From assembly GCF_005116645.1 (NCBI RefSeq), contig NZ_SWCM01000019.1, forward strand, positions 1 through 64,000: 64,000 nucleotides of DNA, in the 5' to 3' direction. The notes under the pieces were generated by a model. That model saw nothing but the letters and a program-made list of their open reading frames with translations, was not told where the DNA came from and searched no databases. Each line of letters begins with the position of its first letter. Within the stretch, counting starts at the first letter, position 1. Positions 36,974 to 44,810 of the stretch are shown one piece after another. The stretch is from Desulfopila sp. IMCC35006 (GTDB taxonomy: Bacteria; Desulfobacterota; Desulfobulbia; Desulfobulbales; Desulfocapsaceae). Position numbers and translations under genes: made by a program.

Positions 36974-37860
36974 AATACCGTATCATTCATAATACCAGCT
37001 ATAAGTATTCTGCACCGGCCTCACTCTCACAGAATGAACTCTTGCTGCATCCCCGCCGAACGCCGTCGCAAGAGGTCCTTTCGTGTCAATTGTCGATAGT
37101 GCCCAAACCCCAGTATCTACATTGCCGAACCGATTATTTCGGCAATACGGTGCATGTGTTCATGGTGCAGCATCCGCATAATGAACTGGCTATGTCAGCC
37201 ACCAGTATCGTCAGAACGTCCCGCCCGGTCATTCCGGAACCGAATGATGCAACTGCTCCTTACGAAATAGTGGCGCAGCGGTTGGCTGAACGCAGACAGC
37301 TGATTGAACTTGAGGCGTCGCAGTTTGTTTTTGCCAGCCCGCTCGTCACGGTCAATGCAACAGCTACAGATTATGCCAGACAATCTTTTCCTCCGGGGAC
37401 TCCGGTGCTGGTCGGTGCCACCGATCTGGTTCGGCGTATTTTTACGGAATTTGCGTACGATAAGAATGCGAGTACTGTTGATACGACTGTCGAGCAGGTA
37501 TTGATTAACAGGAAGGGCGTTTGCCAGGACTTTGCCCATCTTGCCATTAGCTGTCTGCGCGGTCTTGGCCTTGCCGCACGCTACGTGAGCGGGTATATGG
37601 AGACGGTTCCTCCGCCCGGAAAACCAAAATTAGTCGGTGCAGATGCATCCCATGCCTGGATTTCTGTTTTTCTGCCTGATTTTGGCTGGGTTGACCTTGA
37701 TCCCACCAACAATTTAATTGTTAATGAAAGCTATATTACCGTCGCCTGGGGACGTGATTACGGTGATGTGGCTCCGGTGAAAGGAGTGGTCATGGGGGGA
37801 GGGGCGCATATGCTGTCGGTTATGGTTGATGTTGCGAGGCAAGAAGAAGCTTTAGTGTAA
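36970..37860 (+). CDS. transglutaminase-like protein (third of the locus)
   Basis: 296 residues. It has an N-terminal Bact_transglu_N domain (MKYRIIHNTSYKYSAPASLSQNELLLHPR) and a transglutaminase core with Cys185 (KGVCQDFAHLAISCLRGLG), His228 (ASHAWISVFLP) and Asp244 (DLDPTNN). The triad is complete. The ATGA overlap with the fusion gene shows translational coupling, so this protein and the ATP-grasp/alpha-E fusion form a second functional set after the first (transglutaminase, ATP-grasp, alpha-E as separate genes). It ends the locus; the next gene is convergent. Confidence 0.9.
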   Translation: MKYRIIHNTSYKYSAPASLSQNELLLHPRRTPSQEVLSCQLSIVPKPQYLHCRTDYFGNTVHVFMVQHPHNELAMSATSIVRTSRPVIPEPNDATAPYEIVAQRLAERRQLIELEASQFVFASPLVTVNATATDYARQSFPPGTPVLVGATDLVRRIFTEFAYDKNASTVDTTVEQVLINRKGVCQDFAHLAISCLRGLGLAARYVSGYMETVPPPGKPKLVGADASHAWISVFLPDFGWVDLDPTNNLIVNESYITVAWGRDYGDVAPVKGVVMGGGAHMLSVMVDVARQEEALV

Positions 37861-37872
37861 AAGGTGGAAATA

Positions 37873-38148
37873 TCAGCTGAGCTTTTTGGTTTTCTGACTG
37901 ATGATGGTCGATTTCTCGCAATGGGTACCTGTCTTGGGACTACAATCGAGCAGGATAGCCATGACCTTGTCGGCGGTGTTGAAGCATTGTGCATCTTCCA
38001 GCCTTGCCAGCAGGTCGGACATCAACCTGCTGAATTGCTCGCACTGAGCATAGTCGGAAACCGCACGCTGATGCAGGGCACACGCTTTCTCTAAATCTCT
38101 CTGGATATCTTCTGGTAGAACCTCAGCCGTAAATCCGGATGCTTTCAT
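37873..38148 (-). CDS. hypothetical protein
   Basis: 91 residues, soluble and mainly helical, with three or four Cys (DYAQCEQ, EDAQCFN, LLDCS, THCEK) and a Ser/Thr/Lys-rich tail. No recognised domain. A GAGG lies 13 bases before the ATG, too far to be convincing. It lies 33 bases downstream of a small lipoprotein gene on the same strand and is convergent with the transglutaminase locus. Moderate doubt whether it is expressed. Confidence 0.5.
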   Translation of the reverse strand: MKASGFTAEVLPEDIQRDLEKACALHQRAVSDYAQCEQFSRLMSDLLARLEDAQCFNTADKVMAILLDCSPKTGTHCEKSTIISQKTKKLS

Positions 38149-38181
38149 AATGAGTTGTAACCTCGTGCTGTCTTCGAGGGA

Positions 38182-38418
38182 TTATTTTCCGACGGAATTG
38201 GCATTTTTTTTAACAGCGCTGTTGTGCTGCTCTGTCAGCTCTTTTGCCAGATTTGCCTGCTCAATCGGCGTCTCGATACTCCTCACTGCCTCTTTGGCAA
38301 TTTTGTCGGTAGCCTGTTCGGTACGTCCTTTTTCCGCCGGCTCGTCAGAATTTGAACATGCAGTGAGCATGGTTGCCATAAGTGCGGTTAAAATTAGTTT
38401 GTGGAGTTGAACAAACAT
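38182..38418 (-). CDS. small lipoprotein
   Basis: 78 residues. The signal peptide ends in LTAC, with the lipidated Cys at residue 21. The mature part is highly charged and helical (EKGRTEQATDKIAKEAVRS, then QANLAKELTEQHNSAVKKN). GAGGA five bases before the ATG is a good ribosome binding site. The helical, Ala/Lys/Glu-rich mature part recalls small entericidin/Lpp-like structural lipoproteins, but no family is assigned. Confidence 0.75.
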   Translation of the reverse strand: MFVQLHKLILTALMATMLTACSNSDEPAEKGRTEQATDKIAKEAVRSIETPIEQANLAKELTEQHNSAVKKNANSVGK

Positions 38419-38537
38419 TATGTCCTCATGAAAATAAAAATATGGAAGTTATTTATAATTTCAACACTTTTTCAAAATTAAACTCAAACCATCTCTACAC
38501 CAGATAAAAATATCATATTTACAGCAAAAATAACAAA

Positions 38538-38566
38538 GGGACTTAAAGCCGACGGCTTTAAGTCCC
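38538..38566 (-). terminator. Rho-independent terminator after tRNA-Pro
   Basis: A perfect 13-bp stem (GGGACTTAAAGCC / GGCTTTAAGTCCC) with a 3-base loop, followed on the minus strand by TTTGTTATTTTT. It lies 10 bases after the tRNA-Pro CCA end. Confidence 0.9.
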
Positions 38567-38575
38567 TGAATTCGT

Positions 38576-38652
38576 TGGTCGGGATGAGAGGATTTGAACC
38601 TCCGGCCCCTTGTCCCCCAGACAAGTGCGCTACCAAGCTGCGCTACATCCCG
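38576..38652 (-). tRNA. tRNA-Pro (GGG)
   Basis: 77 bases with an encoded CCA. Acceptor CGGGATG / CATCCCG, anticodon stem CTTGT / ACAAG around loop CTGGGGG (anticodon GGG), and T loop TTCAAAT. It lies downstream of the MerR-like gene at the end of the thrS-infC-pheST-ihfA cluster. Confidence 0.97.
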
Positions 38653-38745
38653 ACACGTGCTGTGTATCTACCATTTGTTGGAATTGCTGTCAACCGCATC
38701 TAGTAGAATTTAGTATTTCCCCGATCATTTTCTTGTTTGGCGGAG

Positions 38746-39114
38746 TTAGTTTTCTTTTTTGCTGGTGAGCAGGTTTTGCAGCTCTTTCAGTTCCTGTTTA
38801 ATAGTTTGCAGTGTTTCAGATACTTTCGTGTTCGGGAGGATTACCGCTCCCGCCTGGCCAGGTTTTTGCCCGCTTTCGAGAAATTTTCTGGCCCCCGCAA
38901 TAGTATATCCCTGCTCGTGCAGGAGTGTCTTGATGTCAAGTATCAGCTCAACATCCTGTCTCCGGTACAGTCGCTGTTTGGAGTTCGCCCTTTTAGGGTT
39001 AATTCCTGGAAATTCCGACTCCCAATAGCGAAGGACATGCGTCGGCACATCGGCCATCTTTGCCACTTCACCGATCTTGAAATAGAGCTTGTCTGGTATT
39101 GCTGTCTTCGTCAT
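38746..39114 (-). CDS. MerR-family transcriptional regulator
   Basis: 122 residues. The winged helix-turn-helix is at residues about 10-75 ([42 protein letters not shown]), followed by a dimerisation helix and a coiled-coil tail ([18 protein letters not shown]). There is no effector domain or metal-binding Cys, so it is of the short type that commonly lies just after ihfA. Target unknown. It follows ihfA by about 40 bases and is probably cotranscribed with pheT and ihfA. Confidence 0.9.
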   Translation of the reverse strand: MTKTAIPDKLYFKIGEVAKMADVPTHVLRYWESEFPGINPKRANSKQRLYRRQDVELILDIKTLLHEQGYTIAGARKFLESGQKPGQAGAVILPNTKVSETLQTIKQELKELQNLLTSKKEN

Positions 39115-39156
39115 GCCAGCCTCATCTCTACTTGTATCAGGGGTCGGAAATATTTA

Positions 39157-39456
39157 CTAGCTATTCACCTGCTCCCTGAGCTTCTTGCTGGGCCGAAAAC
39201 TTACGGCCTGGCGCTTCTTGATGGTAATGGTTTCACCTGTGCGTGGATTCCGACCCTTGCGCGGCGATTTGTCCCGTACCGTGAAGGTGCCGAAATGGAC
39301 AAGCTTTATCGATTCGCCGGACAGCATCGACCCTTTCATATTGTCAAGAAAGCTGTCGACAATCTGTGCACAGTTGCTTTGCGAATAGCCAAGCTGATTG
39401 GCTAAGGTTTCGGTCAGTTCTTTTCTGGTAAGATTATTTATGCTGTTATCATGCAT
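39157..39456 (-). CDS. ihfA: integration host factor subunit alpha (HU/IHF family)
   Basis: 99 residues from the ATG at 39456, which has AGGGAG upstream and overlaps the pheT stop by eight bases. The longer in-frame start at 39483 would lie deeper in pheT without a ribosome binding site. LTRKELTETLANQLGYS, VHFGTFTVRDKSPRKGRNPRTGE and the conserved DNA-intercalating Pro in RNPRTGE identify the family. Placement directly after pheT is the classical ihfA arrangement and favours the alpha subunit over HU. Confidence 0.94.
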   Translation of the reverse strand: MHDNSINNLTRKELTETLANQLGYSQSNCAQIVDSFLDNMKGSMLSGESIKLVHFGTFTVRDKSPRKGRNPRTGETITIKKRQAVSFRPSKKLREQVNS

Positions 39457-41890
39457 TGCGGAAACTCCCTTCAAATTCATCACTAAGCAAACGTACTATT
39501 TTAGAATGGGATTTTTCCACATTTTTTTCCGTCAGCGTTTTTGTTTCAGATCTATAGGTAATGGTAAGAGCAACACTTTTATACCCATCGGGTATCTTTG
39601 CTCCTTTAAAAACATCAAAAATATCACAACTCTCGATGAGTTTATCTCGAGTGTTTCTCACTCTGGCTAAAAGCTCCCCGGCCGAAACATTGTCGGCGAC
39701 GACAAGGGCAATATCTCTTTTTACCGATGGGTATACCGGTAAAGATGAGAATTTTTTGCCTTCCGTCTCGAGATCACAAATTCTATCATAGAAAAGATCA
39801 AAATAAAATACATCATGTTTAATCGAGAATCGTCGAAGTACCTCGGCTTTGATCTTGCCGAGTGAACCGAGTTGTACTTCTCCGGCGAATATATTCAGCG
39901 CATATTGTTGTTCAGCAAAAGGTTCACCGCCATTTTCCGGGAGAGCAAAGCGTATTGCCTCCTGTTCTCCGATGCGTCCCAGCCCCATCTCATGGAAAAT
40001 GAACTCCACCGCGCCTTTGACGTCAAAGATGTCCACCGGTTCCTGTTTGAAGTGCAGCGGCGAGCTCTCTCCATGTCGATTTCCGGAGAGGACACCAGAC
40101 AGAAGCATTACTTCGCCTGGCTGGACATTGATGCCCGCAGGAATAAAGACTTTACCGATCTCGAACATCTTAACTGCCGTTTTCTGGTGATTGATATTTC
40201 TTTTAACGGTCTCCAGTAAGCCGGGCAGCAGCATTGTGCGCATAACCGACTGGTCTTCACTGAGCGGATTGAGCAGCCTAACCGGAGAAAATCGCGCGTC
40301 GCTATCGGCAATATTCAGCATCTCAGCATGTTTTTCCGATATAAAACTGTAGTTGATCGCCTCGGTGTACCCGATGGAAGTGAGACGCTCAGCAAGCGCC
40401 AATCGTCTCGCACGATTACTGTCCTGCTCAGGATAGCTGAGCTTTACTTTCGGGAGCGTTGCCGGGATATTATTGTAGCCGTAGAGGCGGGCGATCTCTT
40501 CCACCAGGTCCGCCTCTCTTTCGATATCGATCCGAAAAGAAGGAGGCGTAATGGTTAATTTGTCGTTTTCGGCCAGCTGACAGCCGATACCGATGGACTC
40601 AAGAAGATCAATAATTCCTTCGGTCTTCAACTCTATGCCCAGCAGCTCATTGGTCCTGGCAACACTTAAAGTGATCGCAGGTTTTTCGGTTTTGCCGGGA
40701 TAGCAGTCAATACCGTTATCGGCAGCTTGACCATCTGCCACGGCAACCATTAATTCCACGGCGCGATTGAGTGCATTTATGGTACCCTCGGGGTCTACAC
40801 CCCTTTCAAAGCGATACGATGCATCCGTTGCCATATTCAGTTTTCTGGCGGTTTTACGAATAGAGACGGAATTGAAGCAGGCACTCTCGAGGAGAATATT
40901 GGTTGTTTTTTCGGTGACTTCGGAGTTCAGTCCGCCCATGACACCGGCGACCGCAATAGGTTTTTCACCATCGCATATCATGAGCATTTCGGAGTCGAGC
41001 TGGCGTCCTGCATCGTCTAAGGTGGCAAAAGTCATCTCGTCAGGACGTGGGGTACGAACCACAATTTTTTGACCGGCAAGGGTATCAAAATCAAACGCAT
41101 GCAGTGGTTGGCCGTATTCGAGCATCACGAAGTTGGTTATGTCGACAATGTTGTTAATCGGTCTGAGCCCAACGTTAAGAAGACATTTTTTCAACCACCA
41201 TGGCGACGGACCGATTTTCACATCTTTGACGAGGCGTGCAGCATAGCGGGGACACAGCTCATCTGCTTCGATGATGACTGAAAAATCACTGCTTGGGTGA
41301 GCTATTTCTGCCTCTTGTACCGGCAAGGTGAGAGGTTTTCGAACGACGCCGGCTATTTCCCGCGCAATACCTATTACAGAGGCACAATCTGGTCGGTTGG
41401 GGGTCAGATCTACTTCAACGAAAATATCTTCGAGGTCGAGGGAGTTGATGAAAGACTGGCCATGCGCAGTTGCCTGCGGCAGCTCCATTATGCCGTCGTG
41501 TTCGTTGCTCAGACCAAGCTCTCTTTCAGAACAGATCATGCCGAAAGATTCAATCCCGCGTATTTTAGATTTGCTGATCTTAAAGTTTCCGGGCAGGACA
41601 GTACCGGGCAGGGCAACCACAACCGCCAACCCTTGTCGAACATTAGGCGCGCCACAGACGATCTGGTGGCTTTGCTCTCCGATCTGTACTTGACAGACGG
41701 TCAGCTTGTCGGCGTCGGGATGCTTAACCGCTGATGTGACCAGTCCGGTTTTCAGCTCGGCCAGCTCCTGATAGAGCGGGGCAAGTGTGTCAACCTCAAG
41801 TCCCAGCATGGTAAGATGTTCAGCAATCTCTTCCGGCGTGAGGCCCTGAATATCTATATATTTTTTTAACCAGTTAAGAGTAAACTTCAT
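39449..41890 (-). CDS. pheT: phenylalanyl-tRNA synthetase beta subunit
   Basis: 813 residues from the ATG at 41890 (MKFTLNWLKKYIDI), the normal start. Domains in order: B1 with the tRNA-binding OB fold (VCQVQIGEQSHQIVCGAPNVRQG, about 60-80), the B3/B4 editing domain, the B5 domain, the catalytic-like B6/B7 core (RRLALAERLTSIGYTEAINYSF), and the C-terminal anticodon-binding B8 domain (SSLPVYPSVKRDIALVV). With PheS it forms the alpha2-beta2 enzyme. No strong ribosome binding site precedes the ATG; it lies 111 bases after pheS. Confidence 0.97.
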   Translation of the reverse strand: MKFTLNWLKKYIDIQGLTPEEIAEHLTMLGLEVDTLAPLYQELAELKTGLVTSAVKHPDADKLTVCQVQIGEQSHQIVCGAPNVRQGLAVVVALPGTVLPGNFKISKSKIRGIESFGMICSERELGLSNEHDGIMELPQATAHGQSFINSLDLEDIFVEVDLTPNRPDCASVIGIAREIAGVVRKPLTLPVQEAEIAHPSSDFSVIIEADELCPRYAARLVKDVKIGPSPWWLKKCLLNVGLRPINNIVDITNFVMLEYGQPLHAFDFDTLAGQKIVVRTPRPDEMTFATLDDAGRQLDSEMLMICDGEKPIAVAGVMGGLNSEVTEKTTNILLESACFNSVSIRKTARKLNMATDASYRFERGVDPEGTINALNRAVELMVAVADGQAADNGIDCYPGKTEKPAITLSVARTNELLGIELKTEGIIDLLESIGIGCQLAENDKLTITPPSFRIDIEREADLVEEIARLYGYNNIPATLPKVKLSYPEQDSNRARRLALAERLTSIGYTEAINYSFISEKHAEMLNIADSDARFSPVRLLNPLSEDQSVMRTMLLPGLLETVKRNINHQKTAVKMFEIGKVFIPAGINVQPGEVMLLSGVLSGNRHGESSPLHFKQEPVDIFDVKGAVEFIFHEMGLGRIGEQEAIRFALPENGGEPFAEQQYALNIFAGEVQLGSLGKIKAEVLRRFSIKHDVFYFDLFYDRICDLETEGKKFSSLPVYPSVKRDIALVVADNVSAGELLARVRNTRDKLIESCDIFDVFKGAKIPDGYKSVALTITYRSETKTLTEKNVEKSHSKIVRLLSDEFEGSFRNA

Positions 41891-42001
41891 GGCAATATTG
41901 TTGATTGTAGTGAAACTGACTGACCCAGATGAACCGGGCATTGGCCTTCATGGCATGCATATCCACGTGCAAGCCGGGATGAAATCCCTCCTGCACTCAA
42001 G

Positions 42002-43015
42002 CTAGAACTGCGCCAGAAAACGCTGATCGTTTTCGTAAAAAAGTCGAATATCGTCAATGCCGTATTTGAGCATGGCGATCCGCTCGATCCCAAGGCCAAA
42101 GGCGAATCCGCTATATACTTCAGGATCGTATCCGACCATTTTAAATACCTCCGGATCAATCATGCCCGAGCCCAGAATTTCGAGCCAACCGGTTTTTTTG
42201 CAGACTCTGCAACCAGCTCCATCGCACATCACACAGGCAATATCCACTTCGGCGCTGGGTTCGGTGAACGGAAAGAAAGAGGGGCGAAAACGCAGCGGCA
42301 AATCCTTTTTAAACATCTTCTGGGTAAAGACGGTTAAAACGCCTTTGAGATCGGCGAAGGAGACGTTTTTGTCGACTAAAAACCCTTCAACCTGATGGAA
42401 CATCGGGGTATGGGTAATATCGGAATCGCAGCGATATACCTTGCCTGGCGCGATGACCCTCAGCGGCGGCTGCTGCGCTTCCATAATTCGGGCCTGCATT
42501 GGTGAAGTATGCGTTCGCAGCAGTACTGAATCACTCACATAGAAAGTGTCGTGCATGTCCCGCGCAGGGTGATGGGCGGGGATATTGAGCGCTTCAAAAT
42601 TATAATAATCCAGCTCGATGTCAGGTCCTTCAGCTACAGAAAATCCAAGATTTTCGAAAATTGCACAGGTCTCATTCATAACCTGGCTGATTGGATGCAG
42701 CTTCCCTGGAGCTGGATAGCGGCCGGGCAAGGTGAGATCAGGCCCCGTATGCGATCTGGAACCGTCAGGCGAAGCCTCGAGCAGCTGTTGTTTTGCCTCA
42801 AACAGTTTTTCTATCTCAGCTTTAATACTGTTAGCCAACTGCCCGACCCGCGGTCGGTCTTCTGCCGGCACTGTGCCCAGCTGGCGCATGATCGTGCTGA
42901 ACTTTCCTTTGCGGCCGAGAAAACGGACGCGGAAATCTTCCAGCAGGCTTTTATCGTCCAAGCTCTGCAGGTTTTGCCTGGCCTCGGTTTCTAAGCTCTG
43001 TAGCTCTTGTTCCAT
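42002..43015 (-). CDS. pheS: phenylalanyl-tRNA synthetase alpha subunit
   Basis: 337 residues. An N-terminal coiled-coil arm (EQELQSLETEARQNLQSL) binds tRNA; the class II catalytic core follows. Motif 2 lies in HPARDMHDTFYVSD and the Phe-binding motif in FRPSFFPFTEPSAEVDI; motif 3 is GFAFGLGIERIAMLKYGIDDIR. A Cys cluster at CVMCDGAGCRVCK is a known insertion of some bacterial PheS proteins. A strong hairpin in the 107-base leader (43051-43094) may be an attenuator. Confidence 0.97.
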   Translation of the reverse strand: MEQELQSLETEARQNLQSLDDKSLLEDFRVRFLGRKGKFSTIMRQLGTVPAEDRPRVGQLANSIKAEIEKLFEAKQQLLEASPDGSRSHTGPDLTLPGRYPAPGKLHPISQVMNETCAIFENLGFSVAEGPDIELDYYNFEALNIPAHHPARDMHDTFYVSDSVLLRTHTSPMQARIMEAQQPPLRVIAPGKVYRCDSDITHTPMFHQVEGFLVDKNVSFADLKGVLTVFTQKMFKKDLPLRFRPSFFPFTEPSAEVDIACVMCDGAGCRVCKKTGWLEILGSGMIDPEVFKMVGYDPEVYSGFAFGLGIERIAMLKYGIDDIRLFYENDQRFLAQF

Positions 43016-43050
43016 GTTGAATGTAAAAGTTAGGTGCAGAAAGAAACAAC

Positions 43051-43094
43051 GTGCCGGTTATTGGTTGTTACAATTCGTAACCAATGACCGGCAC
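43051..43094 (-). terminator. hairpin terminator or attenuator between rplT and pheS
   Basis: A long stem on the minus strand (GTGCCGGT-ATTGGTT with ACCGGCAC and AACCAAT; one mismatch) followed by GTTGTTTCTTT. It could terminate the ribosomal-protein transcript or attenuate pheST. No leader peptide rich in Phe is seen in front of it. Confidence 0.55.
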
Positions 43095-43122
43095 GCAGAA
43101 AAAAAGCTAGCGGGGAAAACTG

Positions 43123-43479
43123 TTATGCGTTTGCTTCTTTGGCTATCTGAACAACTCTGGTAAAAGCATCCGCATCAAGTATCGCCAGATTGGCGAGCAC
43201 TTTACGATCGAGATCGACATTGGCCTTTTTGAGGCCACCCATCAATTGACTGTAACTGATCTCGTTCATCCGGGCGCCAGCATTAATTCTGGCGATCCAC
43301 AGACGACGGAAATCTCTTTTCTTGGTACGTCTGTCGCGATAGGCATAGACCAATGCGCGGTCAACAGCTTCCGTTGCACTCTTATAAAGACGTGAACGAC
43401 CGCCTCTGAATCCTTTGGCTATCTTCAGTACCCTGTTTCTTCTTCTACGGGCTTTAAAACCTCGTGTTACGCGTGGCAT
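43123..43479 (-). CDS. rplT: 50S ribosomal protein L20
   Basis: 118 residues, basic. Conserved [35 protein letters not shown] at the N terminus and [16 protein letters not shown] in the middle. L20 is needed for early 50S assembly and in E. coli represses its own operon. Order infC-rpmI-rplT is the standard one. Confidence 0.98.
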   Translation of the reverse strand: MPRVTRGFKARRRRNRVLKIAKGFRGGRSRLYKSATEAVDRALVYAYRDRRTKKRDFRRLWIARINAGARMNEISYSQLMGGLKKANVDLDRKVLANLAILDADAFTRVVQIAKEANA

Positions 43480-43579
43480 CTCTTAACTCCTTCTATTCCA
43501 AGCCGACACAGTGCGGCAGGTTCTTAATACGGTCCAGACAAAAGCGTTTTTCAATAAGACAGAACAACACCCTCATCAA

Positions 43580-43777
43580 TTACATGTAGGGTAAAATCCG
43601 CCTGATTCCTTTGTAATTTGCCGAATCAACTATATCAGCTTGACGCAGACCACGTTTACGCTTGGTCGATTTCTTGGTCAGAATGTGACTGGAAAATGCT
43701 TTATTACGCTTGATTTTTCCAGATCCAGTCAGTTTGAAACGCTTGGCTGCGCCCCTGTTGGTTTTCATTTTTGGCAT
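43580..43777 (-). CDS. rpmI: 50S ribosomal protein L35
   Basis: 65 residues from the ATG at 43777 ([18 protein letters not shown]), the family start, with AGGAG directly upstream. The in-frame ATG eight codons earlier has no ribosome binding site. It is highly basic ([21 protein letters not shown]). It lies between infC and rplT. Confidence 0.98.
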   Translation of the reverse strand: MPKMKTNRGAAKRFKLTGSGKIKRNKAFSSHILTKKSTKRKRGLRQADIVDSANYKGIRRILPYM

Positions 43778-43911
43778 GACATTTACTCCTTTACACCTCA
43801 ATATTTCGGCTGTTGAAGGTAAGTTAAAAGTATCAGCTGGAGAAATGATACAGCATTCAACAGCAATTGTTTTTATATAATTTTGAGCTTAACGGGGCTC
43901 TTACTGCATAC

Positions 43912-44457
43912 TTATACTTTCGGGCCAACAAACATAACCAGTTGGCGACCTTCCATTCGTGGCGGCTGGAGGATGATGGCATCCTCGGCTAGTGCTTCGG
44001 CAATCTTATTCATGGCATCAACACCGATTGTCTCACAATAGACGATTTCCCGGCCTCGAAATCGCATGGTCAATTTTACTTTATTTTTAGCGGCGAGAAA
44101 CTTTTTAACATGATTGATTTTAAAATTAAGATCATGTTCGTCGGTTTTGGGTCGAAATTTGATCTCTTTTGTTTCTACAATCGTCTGTTTCTTTTTAGCT
44201 TCCTGGGTCTTTTTCTTCTGCTCGTAGCGGAATTTATCGTAATTCATGACCCGACATACCGGCGGATCCGCATTTTCCGAGACGACTACCAGGTCAAGTC
44301 CTGCCTCGTTTGATATGTTTCGTGCTTCTTCTGTTGAAACAACACCCAGCTGGGTTCCGTCATCGCCTATAAGTCTGACGTTGGGAAAGCGGATAGCATC
44401 ATTCATTAATGCTTTATCATCACGTTGCACTGGACCAGTCTTTCCTCTTTTATTAAT
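43912..44457 (-). CDS. infC: translation initiation factor IF-3 (ATT start codon)
   Basis: 181 residues when read from the ATT at 44457, giving INKRGKTGPVQRDDKALMND, the expected IF-3 N terminus. A perfect GGGAGGT ends six bases before this ATT. An in-frame GTG at 44430 has no such site and would remove nine conserved residues. Domain signatures: FPNVRLIGDDGTQLG, then FRPKTDEHDLNFKINHVKKFL and FRGREIVYCETIG. IF-3 discriminates against non-standard start codons, so an ATT start allows it to repress its own translation, as known in E. coli. Confidence 0.95.
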   Translation of the reverse strand: MNKRGKTGPVQRDDKALMNDAIRFPNVRLIGDDGTQLGVVSTEEARNISNEAGLDLVVVSENADPPVCRVMNYDKFRYEQKKKTQEAKKKQTIVETKEIKFRPKTDEHDLNFKINHVKKFLAAKNKVKLTMRFRGREIVYCETIGVDAMNKIAEALAEDAIILQPPRMEGRQLVMFVGPKV

Positions 44458-44570
44458 AACTTTACCTCCCCGATTCTACGAGCTTAATATTGTGTTGTTT
44501 CCCGGTGTTTCTTGTTTTTTGGGTTCCGGGTTTATTTTACATTAATTATTTTTATGAGTTTGCTGCATAA

Positions 44571-44810
44571 ACTCCGCCTAAAAGCTTTGCGGGACTCTTG
44601 TTTGTATTCGCTTGACGGGTATTCTTCACAATCCCCCCTTGAGGGGGATAAGTTCATCTTTTAATCACTAACCCCGCCCAAAAGACTTGCGGGACTCTTT
44701 TCAGTACTCGCTTGACGGGTGTTCTTTACAATCCCCCCTTGAGGGGGATAAGTTCATTCACGAAATAATTTTCTTGTCAAAAGCACAAGAAAATTATTTC
44801 TAATTCACTA
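44571..44810 (-). repeat. palindromic intergenic repeat, site B (tandem duplication)
   Basis: Two direct copies of about 100 bases (44571-44670 and 44671-44770). Each holds a CCGCC...GCGGGACTC arm, CGCTTGACGGGT and ATCCCCCCTTGAGGGGGATAAGTTCAT. They are followed by a perfect 16-bp palindrome at 44762-44800 (GAAATAATTTTCTTGT / ACAAGAAAATTATTTC). Read on the minus strand they match site C (46995-47245) and site A (4728-4868). The copies fill the 350-base gap between thrS and infC and touch the thrS stop. The stretch 44458-44570 otherwise holds only the infC leader. Confidence 0.85.

Noticed and set aside
44571-44810. CRISPR array
   Set aside because: The repeats are long (about 100 bases), only two or three copies, and not separated by unique spacers; no cas genes are present.
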